Assembly (NCBI GenBank): GCA_964478755.1 | Contig: CAYZJP010000009.1 | Span: 1 to 64,000 of the forward strand | Length of the DNA stretch: 64,000 bases | Source: SXTU01 sp964478755 | GTDB taxonomy: Bacteria; Verrucomicrobiota; Verrucomicrobiia; Limisphaerales; SXTU01 | Reading direction: 5' to 3' | Shown here: positions 33,604-41,994 of the stretch, one piece after another | Layout: every line of letters starts with the position of its first letter | Numbering within the stretch: position 1 is the first letter of the stretch | Notes under the pieces: model-generated | Seen by the model: the letters and a program-made list of their open reading frames with translations, nothing else | Told to the model about the DNA's origin: nothing | The model's database searches: none | Translations under genes and position numbers: made by a program

Positions 33604-34299
33604 ATGAAACTCCCTCTTGCTCTCCTCGCCTTGATCGTCGGCGTGTCCGCCGCCGTCGCGCAAACCGCCACGCCCAAGGCCACCAAGCCCAAAGCCGCGA
33701 AGAAAGACCCGGCGATGGAACCCATCACCGACCAGCTCGGCCTGCCGCGCGTGCTGCTCATCGGCGACAGCATCTCCATCGGCTACACCGTGCCCGTGCG
33801 CGAGCTGCTCAAGGGAAAAGCCAATGTTCATCGCATTTTGGAGAACGGTGGCCCGACCACCAACGGCACCGCCAAGCTCGCCAAATGGCTCGGCACGAAC
33901 CAGTGGGATGTCATCCACTTCAACTGGGGCCTGCACGACTTGAAGTCCATGGAGACGGGCAAGGCGCAGGTCAGCCTTGAGGACTACGAGAAGAACCTCC
34001 GCGAGCTGGTGAAACAGTTGAAGCAGACCAACGCGAAGCTCATCTGGTGCGCCACCACGCCCGTGCCCGACGCCCGGCTCAATCCGCCACGCAAGGACAG
34101 CGACGTGCAGGCCTACAACGCCGTCGCAAAGAAGGTCATGGACGAAAACAAGATTCCCACCAACGACCTCTACGCCTACACGCTGCCCAAGCTCGCGGAC
34201 GTGCAGCTCCCTGCGAACGTCCACTTCAAGAAGGAAGGCTACGAATTTCTCGCGAAGAAGGTGGCGAAGATCATCGAGGACGCGCTGGCGAAGCGCTAG
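33604..34299 (+). CDS. Exported SGNH-type hydrolase
   Basis: The protein has 231 residues with a signal peptide (LALLALIVGVSAAVAQ). The serine block is VLLIGDSISIGY, the glycine block may be NGGPTTNG and the asparagine block HFNWGLHDL. The last block reads LPANVHFKKEGYEFL: the histidine is kept, but the aspartate usually three residues before it is alanine. Such proteins of planctomycetes and verrucomicrobia probably act as esterases on acetylated or acylated carbohydrate; the missing aspartate leaves activity uncertain. Its stop overlaps that of the convergent phosphatase gene by 4 nt. Confidence 0.8.
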   Translation: MKLPLALLALIVGVSAAVAQTATPKATKPKAAKKDPAMEPITDQLGLPRVLLIGDSISIGYTVPVRELLKGKANVHRILENGGPTTNGTAKLAKWLGTNQWDVIHFNWGLHDLKSMETGKAQVSLEDYEKNLRELVKQLKQTNAKLIWCATTPVPDARLNPPRKDSDVQAYNAVAKKVMDENKIPTNDLYAYTLPKLADVQLPANVHFKKEGYEFLAKKVAKIIEDALAKR

Positions 34300-35114
34300 C
34301 CGCCCGCTGAGGCAGCCTCCAATTTCCTTCGCAGCTTCCCGTTGCTGACGCAAATCTCCACGGCGTAATCGCCCTCGACCGGCTGCCACCAAAACTCTCC
34401 GCCCGCGCACTCGACGATCAAGCCGCCCGCCGCCACGTCCCAGAGCCGCACGCCGTTCTCGATGTAAGCGTCGAGCCGCCCGTTCGCTGTCCACGTCATC
34501 GAGAGCGCCGCCGCGCCGAGCAGCCGGACCTTGCGCACGCGATGCACGAGCCGGTTGAACACCGGCAGCATGAGCGCGAGCGTCCGCGTGTATTTGGCAA
34601 AGCCCATCGCGACGATGGCTTCGTTGAGCCGCGCGCGGTTGCTCACGTGAATCACTTTTCCATTCAAGCGCGCTGACCCGCCACGCATGGCCGTCCACAG
34701 TTCGTCGAGGAACGGGTCATACACCACACCCACGAGCGTCGTGTAGCCGCGCAATGGGTCGCCCGCGTGCGGCGACTGGTCATCGCGCATTTGAAGCGCG
34801 ATGGAGACGCAGGCGTGCGGGATGCCGTAGGTGAAATTCACCGTCCCATCAATCGGGTCCACGACCCAGCGCAACGCCGCCGCTGGATCGCCGAGGATGC
34901 CTTCCTCGCCGAGAATCGCGATCGCGGGAAACGCCTTCCGCAGTGTGCGCTCGATGAGCTTTTGGCAGCACACGTCCAGCTCCAGCTTGATGTCGTGCTG
35001 CGTGGCCTCGTTGACGCGTTTCGTGCGGCCGAGGTTCTGTCGCATCAACTTCCCGGCGGCGCGGGCGGCCTGCGTGGCAGTGGTCAGGGCGCGCTGCTGT
35101 TCTCGCAAAGTCAT
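34296..35114 (-). CDS. Inositol monophosphatase family protein
   Basis: The protein has 272 residues. The metal-binding motifs are clear: AILGEEGILGD (Glu pair), WVVDPIDGTVNFTYGIPH (DPxDGTxNF) and RLWDVAAGGLIVECAGGEF (WDxAAG). The upstream HDIKLELDVCCQKLIE corresponds to the usual DxVTxxD segment, with its second aspartate conserved. Family members hydrolyse inositol 1-phosphate, 3'-phosphoadenosine 5'-phosphate or fructose 1,6-bisphosphate; the exact substrate cannot be read from the sequence. It is divergent from the TatT-like gene, with about 125 bp between the starts. Confidence 0.88.
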   Translation of the reverse strand: MTLREQQRALTTATQAARAAGKLMRQNLGRTKRVNEATQHDIKLELDVCCQKLIERTLRKAFPAIAILGEEGILGDPAAALRWVVDPIDGTVNFTYGIPHACVSIALQMRDDQSPHAGDPLRGYTTLVGVVYDPFLDELWTAMRGGSARLNGKVIHVSNRARLNEAIVAMGFAKYTRTLALMLPVFNRLVHRVRKVRLLGAAALSMTWTANGRLDAYIENGVRLWDVAAGGLIVECAGGEFWWQPVEGDYAVEICVSNGKLRRKLEAASAGG

Positions 35115-35239
35115 GGCGGGCGGTTGTAGGGCAAGATGCGCGCAGCGGAAAGCACGAAGCCGACGAAGCCGAGCCAATTTGCTTTGCCTCGCCTCCGGAG
35201 CGCGTGTAAAAACGCGCTCTGTTTTCCGGCAGCTTGCGG

Positions 35240-36229
35240 ATGAAGCGGCTTCTCCATCACTGGCAGTTTGCACGGCGCGCGTCGCGCATTTCGCGATGCG
35301 TCGCGCTGATGGCTTTGCTCGGTTTGGTGGCGATGAACACCGGCTGCTCGGTCAAGCGGCTCGCCATCAACCAGCTCGGCGACGCGCTTTCCAACGGCGG
35401 CGGCAGCTTCGCCACGGACGACGACCCCGAGCTTATCCGCGACGCCGCGCCGTTCAGCCTCAAGCTCATGGAGTCGCTGCTGGTTGAATCGCCGCACCAC
35501 CGCGAGCTGCTCCTGGCGCTGGCCAGCGGCTTCACGCAATACGCCTACGCCTTCGCGCAACAATCCGCCGACGAGCTGGTGGACAAGGATCTTGCCGCCG
35601 CAAACGCCGGCCACACCCGCGCGCTGCGCCTCTACCGTCGCGCACGAAACTACGGCCTGCGCGGGCTGGAGGTGAAGCATCCGAACTTCGAGAAACGCCT
35701 GCGGGCCAATCCCGCCGCCGCCGTTCGTGTCACAAAGAAGGCCGACGGGCCGCTGCTCTACTGGACCGCCGCGTCGTGGGCCGCGAGCATCTCGCTCGCG
35801 AAGGACAGCCCCGACGCCATCGCCGATCTGCCGCTGGCGGCGGCGCTGATTGACCGCGCGCTGGCGCTGGACGAGGCATTCGACCACGGCGCGATTCACT
35901 CGTTCCTCATCACCTTCGAGCTGGCGCGACCGGGCGCGGGACCGGACGCGGTGGCGAAGGCGCGGCGGCACTTCGCGCGCGCCGTGGAGTTGAGCGGTGG
36001 GAACCAGGCCGGGCCGTTCGTCGCGCTCGCGGAGAGCGTCGCGGTGAAACAGCAGAACGCCGCCGAGTTCAAAGCGTTGCTCGAAAGCGCGCTGGCCGTT
36101 AAAGTGGACACCCGTCCCGAATGGCGGCTGTTGAACACGATCATGCAGCGACGCGCCAATTGGCTGCTCGGACGGATGGATGATTTGATATTGCCGGCGC
36201 TGCCGCCGGAAACACCGAAACCGAAATGA
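35240..36229 (+). CDS. TRAP transporter TatT-component-like lipoprotein
   Basis: The protein has 329 residues. A signal peptide with a lipobox-like end (LMALLGLVAMNTGCS) precedes a helical repeat region: LAINQLGDALSNGGGSF, LLLALASGFTQYAYAFAQQSADEL, ARNYGLRGLEVKHPNF and HSFLITFELARPG. This matches the TatT family, TPR-like lipoproteins that form complexes with the substrate-binding subunit of certain TRAP transporters, first described in Treponema. Its stop overlaps the start of the DctP-like gene (ATGA), so the two are coupled. Confidence 0.85.
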   Translation: MKRLLHHWQFARRASRISRCVALMALLGLVAMNTGCSVKRLAINQLGDALSNGGGSFATDDDPELIRDAAPFSLKLMESLLVESPHHRELLLALASGFTQYAYAFAQQSADELVDKDLAAANAGHTRALRLYRRARNYGLRGLEVKHPNFEKRLRANPAAAVRVTKKADGPLLYWTAASWAASISLAKDSPDAIADLPLAAALIDRALALDEAFDHGAIHSFLITFELARPGAGPDAVAKARRHFARAVELSGGNQAGPFVALAESVAVKQQNAAEFKALLESALAVKVDTRPEWRLLNTIMQRRANWLLGRMDDLILPALPPETPKPK

Positions 36230-37287
36230 AGCATAGATTTTCGCTCGCTCTTGATCTTGTTCCCCGCTCGGAGAGGATTACGATCAAGAGCGTCGCAGTC
36301 ATGGGCGCGCTCATGTTCAGCGCGTTTGCCGTCTCCGCCGCCGCGCCCGTCAAAATCCGTCTCGCCACGCTCGCGCCGAAGGACACCTCCCTGCACAAGA
36401 CCCTCCAGCAGATGGGCGAGTCTTGGCGGAAATCCACCGGCGACCAGGTCCAGCTCACCATCTACACCGACGGCACGATGGGCGGCGAGGCCGACATGGT
36501 GCGCCGGATGCGCGTCGGGCAGATTCAGGCCGCGATGCTTTCAGTCCCCGGCCTGTCACAAATCGAGGATTCCGTCCGCGCGCTCCAGCTCATGCCGATG
36601 ATGTTCCAGTCGCTCGACGAGTTCGAGTATGTCTTCGAGAAGCTTCGGCCCGGCTTGGAGAAAAAATTCCGCGACAAGGGCTTCGAGGTTCTCCTGTGGG
36701 GCGACCTCGGCTGGGTGCGCTTCTTTTCCAAGCAACCGGGCCGGCGCATTGACGACTATCGCAAGATGAAGGTCTTCGTCTGGGCCGGCGACCAACGCTC
36801 CGCCGAGGTGATGAAGGCCGTGCGCGTCAACGCCGTGCCCGCCGAGCAGACCGATGTGCTCCCCGGCCTCCAGACCGGCCTCTTCGACATGGTGCCCAGC
36901 GTGCCCATTTACGCGCTGGCCGGGCAGTTCTACGGTCCCGCGCCGTATATGCTCGAGCTGAATTGGGTTCCCCTCGTCGGCGCGACCATCGTGTCCAAGA
37001 AGTCCTGGGACGCGACTCCCGCCGACAAGCGCGCCGCGCTCCTGCAGGCCGCCACCGAGGCCGGCAAACAAGTCCGCGCGCAGGGCCGCAAGGAAAGCGA
37101 CGAGGCCGTCGCCGCCATGGTGAAACGCGGCCTGAAAGTCACCAAGCCCACACCCGAGGACATCGCCGACTGGGTGCGCTTCATGGAGGAGGCCTACCCG
37201 AAAGTCCGCGGCGACATGGTCCCCGCCGAGATGTTCGACGAGGTCGTGAAGCTCGTGAAGGAGTATCGCGCCAAGAGTGGGAAATGA
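36226..37287 (+). CDS. TRAP transporter substrate-binding protein (DctP/TatP family)
   Basis: The protein has 353 residues. After an unusual polar stretch of 20 residues comes a signal segment (VAVMGALMFSAFAVSAA). The mature part has IRLATLAPKDTSLHKTLQQMG, the DctP-type YTDGTMGGEADMVRRMRVGQIQAAML and a WGDLGWVRFFSKQPGRRIDDYRKMKVFVWAG region with the arginine expected to bind a carboxylate. The substrate is probably an organic acid, perhaps hydrophobic given the TatT partner. Both ends overlap their neighbours by 4 nt, making a tightly coupled set. Confidence 0.9.
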   Translation: MKHRFSLALDLVPRSERITIKSVAVMGALMFSAFAVSAAAPVKIRLATLAPKDTSLHKTLQQMGESWRKSTGDQVQLTIYTDGTMGGEADMVRRMRVGQIQAAMLSVPGLSQIEDSVRALQLMPMMFQSLDEFEYVFEKLRPGLEKKFRDKGFEVLLWGDLGWVRFFSKQPGRRIDDYRKMKVFVWAGDQRSAEVMKAVRVNAVPAEQTDVLPGLQTGLFDMVPSVPIYALAGQFYGPAPYMLELNWVPLVGATIVSKKSWDATPADKRAALLQAATEAGKQVRAQGRKESDEAVAAMVKRGLKVTKPTPEDIADWVRFMEEAYPKVRGDMVPAEMFDEVVKLVKEYRAKSGK

Positions 37288-39155
37288 ACCCGCTTTCCGT
37301 CAGCGCTGAAACTCCCGCTGCTCCGATCACGGGTTTTCGCGCGTGGCTGCGCCAGGGCGAAAACCTCCTGCTCAGCGCGGTTCTCGTGGCCTTGATGGTT
37401 CTGCCGCTGCTGGAAGCTTTCCTGCGCAAGGCCTTCTCCGCCGGCATTCCCGGCGCGACCGCCATCGTCCAGCACTTCACCCTCATCATCGGGATGCTCG
37501 GCGGCGCGCTTGCCGCGCGCGACAGCCGGCTGCTCGCGATGTCCGCGCTGCCGACGATTCTGCCGGAGAAAGGCAAACTCTTCGCCGCACTCTTCAGCGG
37601 GACAATCGCCACGACGGTTGCGTTGTTCCTGACTGCCGCCAGCATCGAGTTCGTGAAGACCGAACGCGAGAGCGGCAACTTCCTCGTCGGCACGCTGCCC
37701 ATCTGGTGGATTCAAACCATCACGCCCATCGGCTTCGCGCTCGTGACGTGGCGGCTGCTGCGGAACTCCTCGCAGAAATGGTGGGGCCGCGCCGTCGTCT
37801 TCTTCGCCAGCGGCGCGCTCGTGTGGCTGGCCACACATCCGCCCACCGACCCCGCCAAACTCGTGTGGCCGGCCATCGCGATGCTGCTCGCCGCGACCGT
37901 CCTGGGGGCGCCCATCTTTGTCACGCTCGGTGGCACGGCGATGATTCTGTTTTGGGGCGAGGATTTGCCCATCGCCTCCATCCCGCTTGACCACTACCGG
38001 CTCGTGACCAACGCCACCTTGCCAACCATTCCGCTCTTCACGCTCGCCGGCTACCTCCTCGCGGAAGGCGGCGCGTCGAGGCGGCTCGTCGGTGTGTTCC
38101 AGGCGCTGTTCGGCTCGTTCCGGGGCGGCCCGGCCATCGTCACGGCGCTGGTCTGCGCGTTCTTCACCTCGTTCACCGGCGCCAGCGGCGTGACCATCCT
38201 CGCGCTGGGCGGCCTGCTCATGCCGGTCATGCTCGCGGCGCGCTACTCGGAGCGCAACGCCCTCGGCTTGCTCACCGGCTCCGGGGCGCTGGGCTTGCTC
38301 TTCCCGCCGTCGCTGCCGCTGATCCTCTACGCCATCATCGCCGGCTCGAAGGCGCAGGCGGCGGGCGTGACGATCGAGAAGATGTTCCTCGCCGGCCTGC
38401 TGCCCGGCCTGCTGCTCGTGGGCCTGACCGCGTGGTGGGGTGTGAGCCGTGGACCGAAGGACGCGAGCGACCGGCCCGGGTTCAGCGGCGCCGGGGCGCG
38501 GACGGCGCTGTGGGAGGCGAAGTGGGAGCTGGCCGTGCCGCTGGTGGCGCTGGTGGCGCTCTTCGGCGGCTTCGCGACACCGGTCGAGGCGGCGGCGGTC
38601 ACCGCCCTCTATGTTTTCATCTGCACGACCTTCATTCATCGCGATCTCAAGCTCACCACCGACATCCCGCGTGTCCTGACCGAGTGCGGCCTGCTCGTCG
38701 GCGGCGTGCTGATGATCCTCGGCGTCGCACTGGGCCTGACGAACTACCTCGTGGACGCGCAGATTCCCGACAAGGCCGTCGCCTGGGTGACCGGCGCGAT
38801 CCACTCGAAGCTCCTGTTCCTCCTCGTCCTGAACGTCCTGCTGCTGCTCGTCGGCTGTTTCATGGACACGTTCTCCGCCATCGTCGTTGTCGTGCCGTTG
38901 CTCGTGCCGCTTGGCTCCGCTTATGGCCTTGATCCGCTGCATCTCGGCATCATCTTCCTGGCGAACATGGAGCTGGGCCTGCTCATGCCCACCGTCGGCA
39001 TCAACATCTTCCTCGCCTCCTACCGCTTCAAAAAGCCCGTGATGGAAGTCTCCCGCGCCGTGCTGCCCATGCAGGGCGTGCTCGTGGTCGGGGTGCTGCT
39101 CATCACCTACTTCCCGCCGTTGACGACGTGGCTGCCGAACTGGCTGGGGAAGTAA
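37284..39155 (+). CDS. Fused TRAP transporter permease (DctQ-DctM)
   Basis: The protein has 623 residues. The N-terminal 190 residues correspond to the small DctQ subunit with four membrane segments (LLLSAVLVALMVLPLLEAFLR, then HFTLIIGMLGGALAARDSR). The rest is the large DctM subunit with about 12 segments, including FTSFTGASGVTILALGGLLMP, LLTGSGALGLLFPPSLPLILYAII and MDTFSAIVVVVPLLVPLGSAYGLDPLHLGIIFL. It uses an ion gradient to move the ligand delivered by the DctP-like protein. The ATG at 37284 overlaps the previous stop. Confidence 0.93.
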   Translation: MNPLSVSAETPAAPITGFRAWLRQGENLLLSAVLVALMVLPLLEAFLRKAFSAGIPGATAIVQHFTLIIGMLGGALAARDSRLLAMSALPTILPEKGKLFAALFSGTIATTVALFLTAASIEFVKTERESGNFLVGTLPIWWIQTITPIGFALVTWRLLRNSSQKWWGRAVVFFASGALVWLATHPPTDPAKLVWPAIAMLLAATVLGAPIFVTLGGTAMILFWGEDLPIASIPLDHYRLVTNATLPTIPLFTLAGYLLAEGGASRRLVGVFQALFGSFRGGPAIVTALVCAFFTSFTGASGVTILALGGLLMPVMLAARYSERNALGLLTGSGALGLLFPPSLPLILYAIIAGSKAQAAGVTIEKMFLAGLLPGLLLVGLTAWWGVSRGPKDASDRPGFSGAGARTALWEAKWELAVPLVALVALFGGFATPVEAAAVTALYVFICTTFIHRDLKLTTDIPRVLTECGLLVGGVLMILGVALGLTNYLVDAQIPDKAVAWVTGAIHSKLLFLLVLNVLLLLVGCFMDTFSAIVVVVPLLVPLGSAYGLDPLHLGIIFLANMELGLLMPTVGINIFLASYRFKKPVMEVSRAVLPMQGVLVVGVLLITYFPPLTTWLPNWLGK

Positions 39156-39187
39156 TTGAAGCGGAGCGCGTCGCTCCGGCCTGGGCC

Positions 39188-40495
39188 TCACAGCGAATCC
39201 ACAATGAGCGGATGACCGGGTGGCGGCCTCGGCGAGAAGATGAACGCCGTCCTCAACCGCTCGCACGCGGCGGCGGCCTGCTCGGAGCTGCCGGCGTGAA
39301 TTCGCGCGAGCACGGCACCGCGCCGCAATTCCTCGCCCGGCTTTGCCAGCGCATCAATGCCCACGTCCGGCTGGATCACCGAGGCCTTCGTCATCCGCCC
39401 GCCGCCCAAGTCGCGCACGATCTCGCCGACCATGCGCGCGTCGCAGTGCGTGACGAAGCCCTCCTCACTGGCGACGCAATCGAGCACCACCGGCGCGGTG
39501 TGGTCTTGCTGGAGCTTGGCGCGGAAGGCGTCGAGGTCCGCGCCTTGGGCGACGATGAGTTCATCCCACTTGCGACGCGGTGCGCCGGACGCAAGGCAGT
39601 CCAACGCCGTCTGCCGGGCCGGTTCCATGCCGGGCGACTTGTCCGTCTGCACGAGCAACGAGGCGGCGCACTCGATGACGAGAGTTTGCAGATCAACCGG
39701 GCCTTTGCCTTCGAGACATTGCACGGCTTCCTTCACTTCGAGCCAGTTGCCGGCGGCGCGGCCGTGCGGTGTGCTCATGTCCACGAGCAGCGCGCGGGTC
39801 ATGACGCCGCACTCGATGGCGAGGCTGACGATGGACCACGCGAGGTCGCGGGCCTCGTCGCGCGAGGGCATGAAGGCAGCGGAGCCGAACTTCACGTCCA
39901 TGATGAGCGCGTCAAGCCCCTCGGCGAGTTTCTTGGAAAGAATGCTCGCGGTGATGAGCGGGATGCTCGGCACCGTGGCGGTCACATCGCGCAGCGCGTA
40001 AAGCAGTTTGTCGGCGGGAATCATGTTCGCCGTCTGGCCGCCCATCGCGACGCCGATCTTCTGAGTCTGCTCCACGAGCCGCGCCGGGCCAAGCTGCGTG
40101 GTCAGGCCGGGCACAGACTCCAGCTTGTCCAGCGTGCCGCCGGTGATGCCGAGGCCGCGCCCGGAAATCATTGGCACCCGGAAGCCGAGGCACGCCAGCA
40201 GCGGCGCGAGCGGAAGCGAAACCTTGTCGCCGACGCCGCCGGTGGAGTGCTTGTCCACGATGGGTCGCGGATCGGTCTTGGGAAACTTCAGCACCTCGCC
40301 CGAGTCGCGCATGGCCAGCGTAAGCGCGCGGGTTTCCCCACCGTCGAGTCCACGGAAGAAGACAGCCATGAGGAAGGCCGACATCTGATAGTCGGGGATT
40401 TTTCCGGCCACGTAGGCGGCAACGACTTCTTGAAGCTGGGCCGCCGTGAGCGGGCGTCCGTCGCGCTTGGCCTCGATGAGCGGGAGGAAGTTCAT
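39188..40495 (-). CDS. deoA: Pyrimidine-nucleoside/thymidine phosphorylase
   Basis: The protein has 435 residues. The family signature appears as SGRGLGITGGTLDKLESVPG; KHSTGGVGDKVSLPLAPLLA gives the phosphate-binding part, and MSAFLMAVFFRGLDGGET the N-terminal domain. The C-terminal domain carries LARIHAGSSEQAAAACERLRTAF. It splits thymidine or uridine with phosphate to base and pentose 1-phosphate. Sequence alone does not separate DeoA from Pdp. The gene follows the ceramidase-like gene by 6 nt, an odd pairing that suggests shared use of breakdown products. Confidence 0.9.
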   Translation of the reverse strand: MNFLPLIEAKRDGRPLTAAQLQEVVAAYVAGKIPDYQMSAFLMAVFFRGLDGGETRALTLAMRDSGEVLKFPKTDPRPIVDKHSTGGVGDKVSLPLAPLLACLGFRVPMISGRGLGITGGTLDKLESVPGLTTQLGPARLVEQTQKIGVAMGGQTANMIPADKLLYALRDVTATVPSIPLITASILSKKLAEGLDALIMDVKFGSAAFMPSRDEARDLAWSIVSLAIECGVMTRALLVDMSTPHGRAAGNWLEVKEAVQCLEGKGPVDLQTLVIECAASLLVQTDKSPGMEPARQTALDCLASGAPRRKWDELIVAQGADLDAFRAKLQQDHTAPVVLDCVASEEGFVTHCDARMVGEIVRDLGGGRMTKASVIQPDVGIDALAKPGEELRRGAVLARIHAGSSEQAAAACERLRTAFIFSPRPPPGHPLIVDSL

Positions 40496-40501
40496 GCGCC
40501 C

Positions 40502-41965
40502 CTAGCGGAGCTTGCCGAGCATCTCAATCAGCGTCGCCAGAATTTTCTCCGACGCCTGCTCCTCCAGCCGGTTTGTGCCGAGCCAAGTTTCGTAGCCGCC
40601 GAGTCGGTGGTGCTCCGGCGTGGGCAAGTAGCCGTAGTAGCCGTTGGCGATCTCGATGGTGAAGCTCGGCTTGAACGGGCTGCGTTGCTTCAGCGCGAGG
40701 CCCGTCTCCACGAACGTCTCGCACGGGATCGCGCCGATGCCCACATCGCCGACGCGCAGCGCCTGCACCGGGATCGCGAGCGTCCGTGGATATTCGGCCA
40801 TGCGCAGCGTGCGCTCGGCATAAACTTCCTCCAGCGTCGGGGCGCGCGGCAAAGTGCGCGGGCGCGCGAGGACTTCCTTCGCCCGCGCGATTTGCTCGGG
40901 CGTCGGATGCCGCGCGCCGAGCTCCAGCTCGCGCAACTCTCCTTTGAGCGGCACCCAGTCGTGATACGTGATGCCCTGCATCGCCTTGAACACGGCTTGC
41001 GCCACGTCGTTGGCGACGACCTTCATCTTCGCGTAAGGCTCTTCCTTCACGCCGGGCTTGCTGAAATCAATGTTGTTGATGTTGCCGCTGGTGCCGTTGC
41101 TCATCATCGCCACGAACGCCGGGCTTTGTCTGTCTGCGCCGAGGAGCTGCTGAAGCCGGTCACAAAACAACGCGAAGTAATCCGCCGAGATGTGGCCGCT
41201 GCCGACGCCGCCGACGTAGTGCAGCGAGTAGTTCGCCAGCACGGCGATGGGCCGGCCCTCGGGCGACTGCACGGCGATGAGGCAGACCTCGGGATCGGTT
41301 GGGCCGGCGGGCCGGTCGAGGTCCTTGCTGGCGCGTGCGGGGTTCATCTTCACGAGGTCGTTCGTGCTGCCAAAGGGATTCATCGGCATCGTGCCGGGCT
41401 TGAGAAACCAGCGGCGGTTGAAGACGTGACGCGGCTCCTGGCCTGTCGCCCAGCCGATGCGCGCGGGCGCGAGGTTGTTCATCGCGCGGCGCACGCCGTC
41501 CGCGATGCGGCGCGCGACGAACTGCTGGTAATCGTCGAGCGGCTGGTTGACGCGAAAGCGGTTCGTGCCGAGCGCGCTCGTGGCGGAGTGCGTGTGCGTC
41601 GCGGACATGAGCAGATGCGCGCCGGGCAAACCCGTCTCCTCCGTCACGAGCCGGCGCGCCTCGTCGAACACCTCGCGCGACGCGCCGAGCAAATCGCAGA
41701 CGACGATGGCCAGCCGCGTCTCGCCGTTGTCCAGCACGAGGCAGCGCGCGCGCAACTCGTCGTGGATGTGCGTGGAGGGAAACGGAACGAACCCGCCGAC
41801 AATCGCGCCGCCGATGGCCGGCGTGAGATTGCTCGTGGCCGCGCCAGCACGGAACAGTCGCGGCTTCTCAGCCGCCAGCAGCGGCAGGCTCAAGCAAAGC
41901 GCGAGCAGCCAGCCGAGCGGGTGAAGCGGCCTGTAACCACGGGCGAAGACGCGAAGTCCATTCAT
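40502..41965 (-). CDS. Exported neutral ceramidase-like (N-terminal domain) protein
   Basis: The protein has 487 residues from the ATG at 41965; a TTG at 41983 is an alternative. A membrane segment (WLLALCLSLPLLAAE) precedes the ceramidase-type alkaline-lipid-amidase domain: FRAGAATSNLTPAIGGAIVGGF, RCLVLDNGETRLAIVVCDLLGASREVFDE, LLMSATHTHSATSALG (zinc-binding THTHS) and LANYSLHYVGGVGSGHISADYF. It lacks the C-terminal Ig-like domain of true ceramidases. In planctomycetes and verrucomicrobia many such proteins occur with unknown substrates. Divergent from the sialate esterase gene with only 29 bp between the starts. Confidence 0.85.
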   Translation of the reverse strand: MNGLRVFARGYRPLHPLGWLLALCLSLPLLAAEKPRLFRAGAATSNLTPAIGGAIVGGFVPFPSTHIHDELRARCLVLDNGETRLAIVVCDLLGASREVFDEARRLVTEETGLPGAHLLMSATHTHSATSALGTNRFRVNQPLDDYQQFVARRIADGVRRAMNNLAPARIGWATGQEPRHVFNRRWFLKPGTMPMNPFGSTNDLVKMNPARASKDLDRPAGPTDPEVCLIAVQSPEGRPIAVLANYSLHYVGGVGSGHISADYFALFCDRLQQLLGADRQSPAFVAMMSNGTSGNINNIDFSKPGVKEEPYAKMKVVANDVAQAVFKAMQGITYHDWVPLKGELRELELGARHPTPEQIARAKEVLARPRTLPRAPTLEEVYAERTLRMAEYPRTLAIPVQALRVGDVGIGAIPCETFVETGLALKQRSPFKPSFTIEIANGYYGYLPTPEHHRLGGYETWLGTNRLEEQASEKILATLIEMLGKLR

Positions 41966-41994
41966 GCGACGATTCCAGTTCAATGCTTGCCGCC

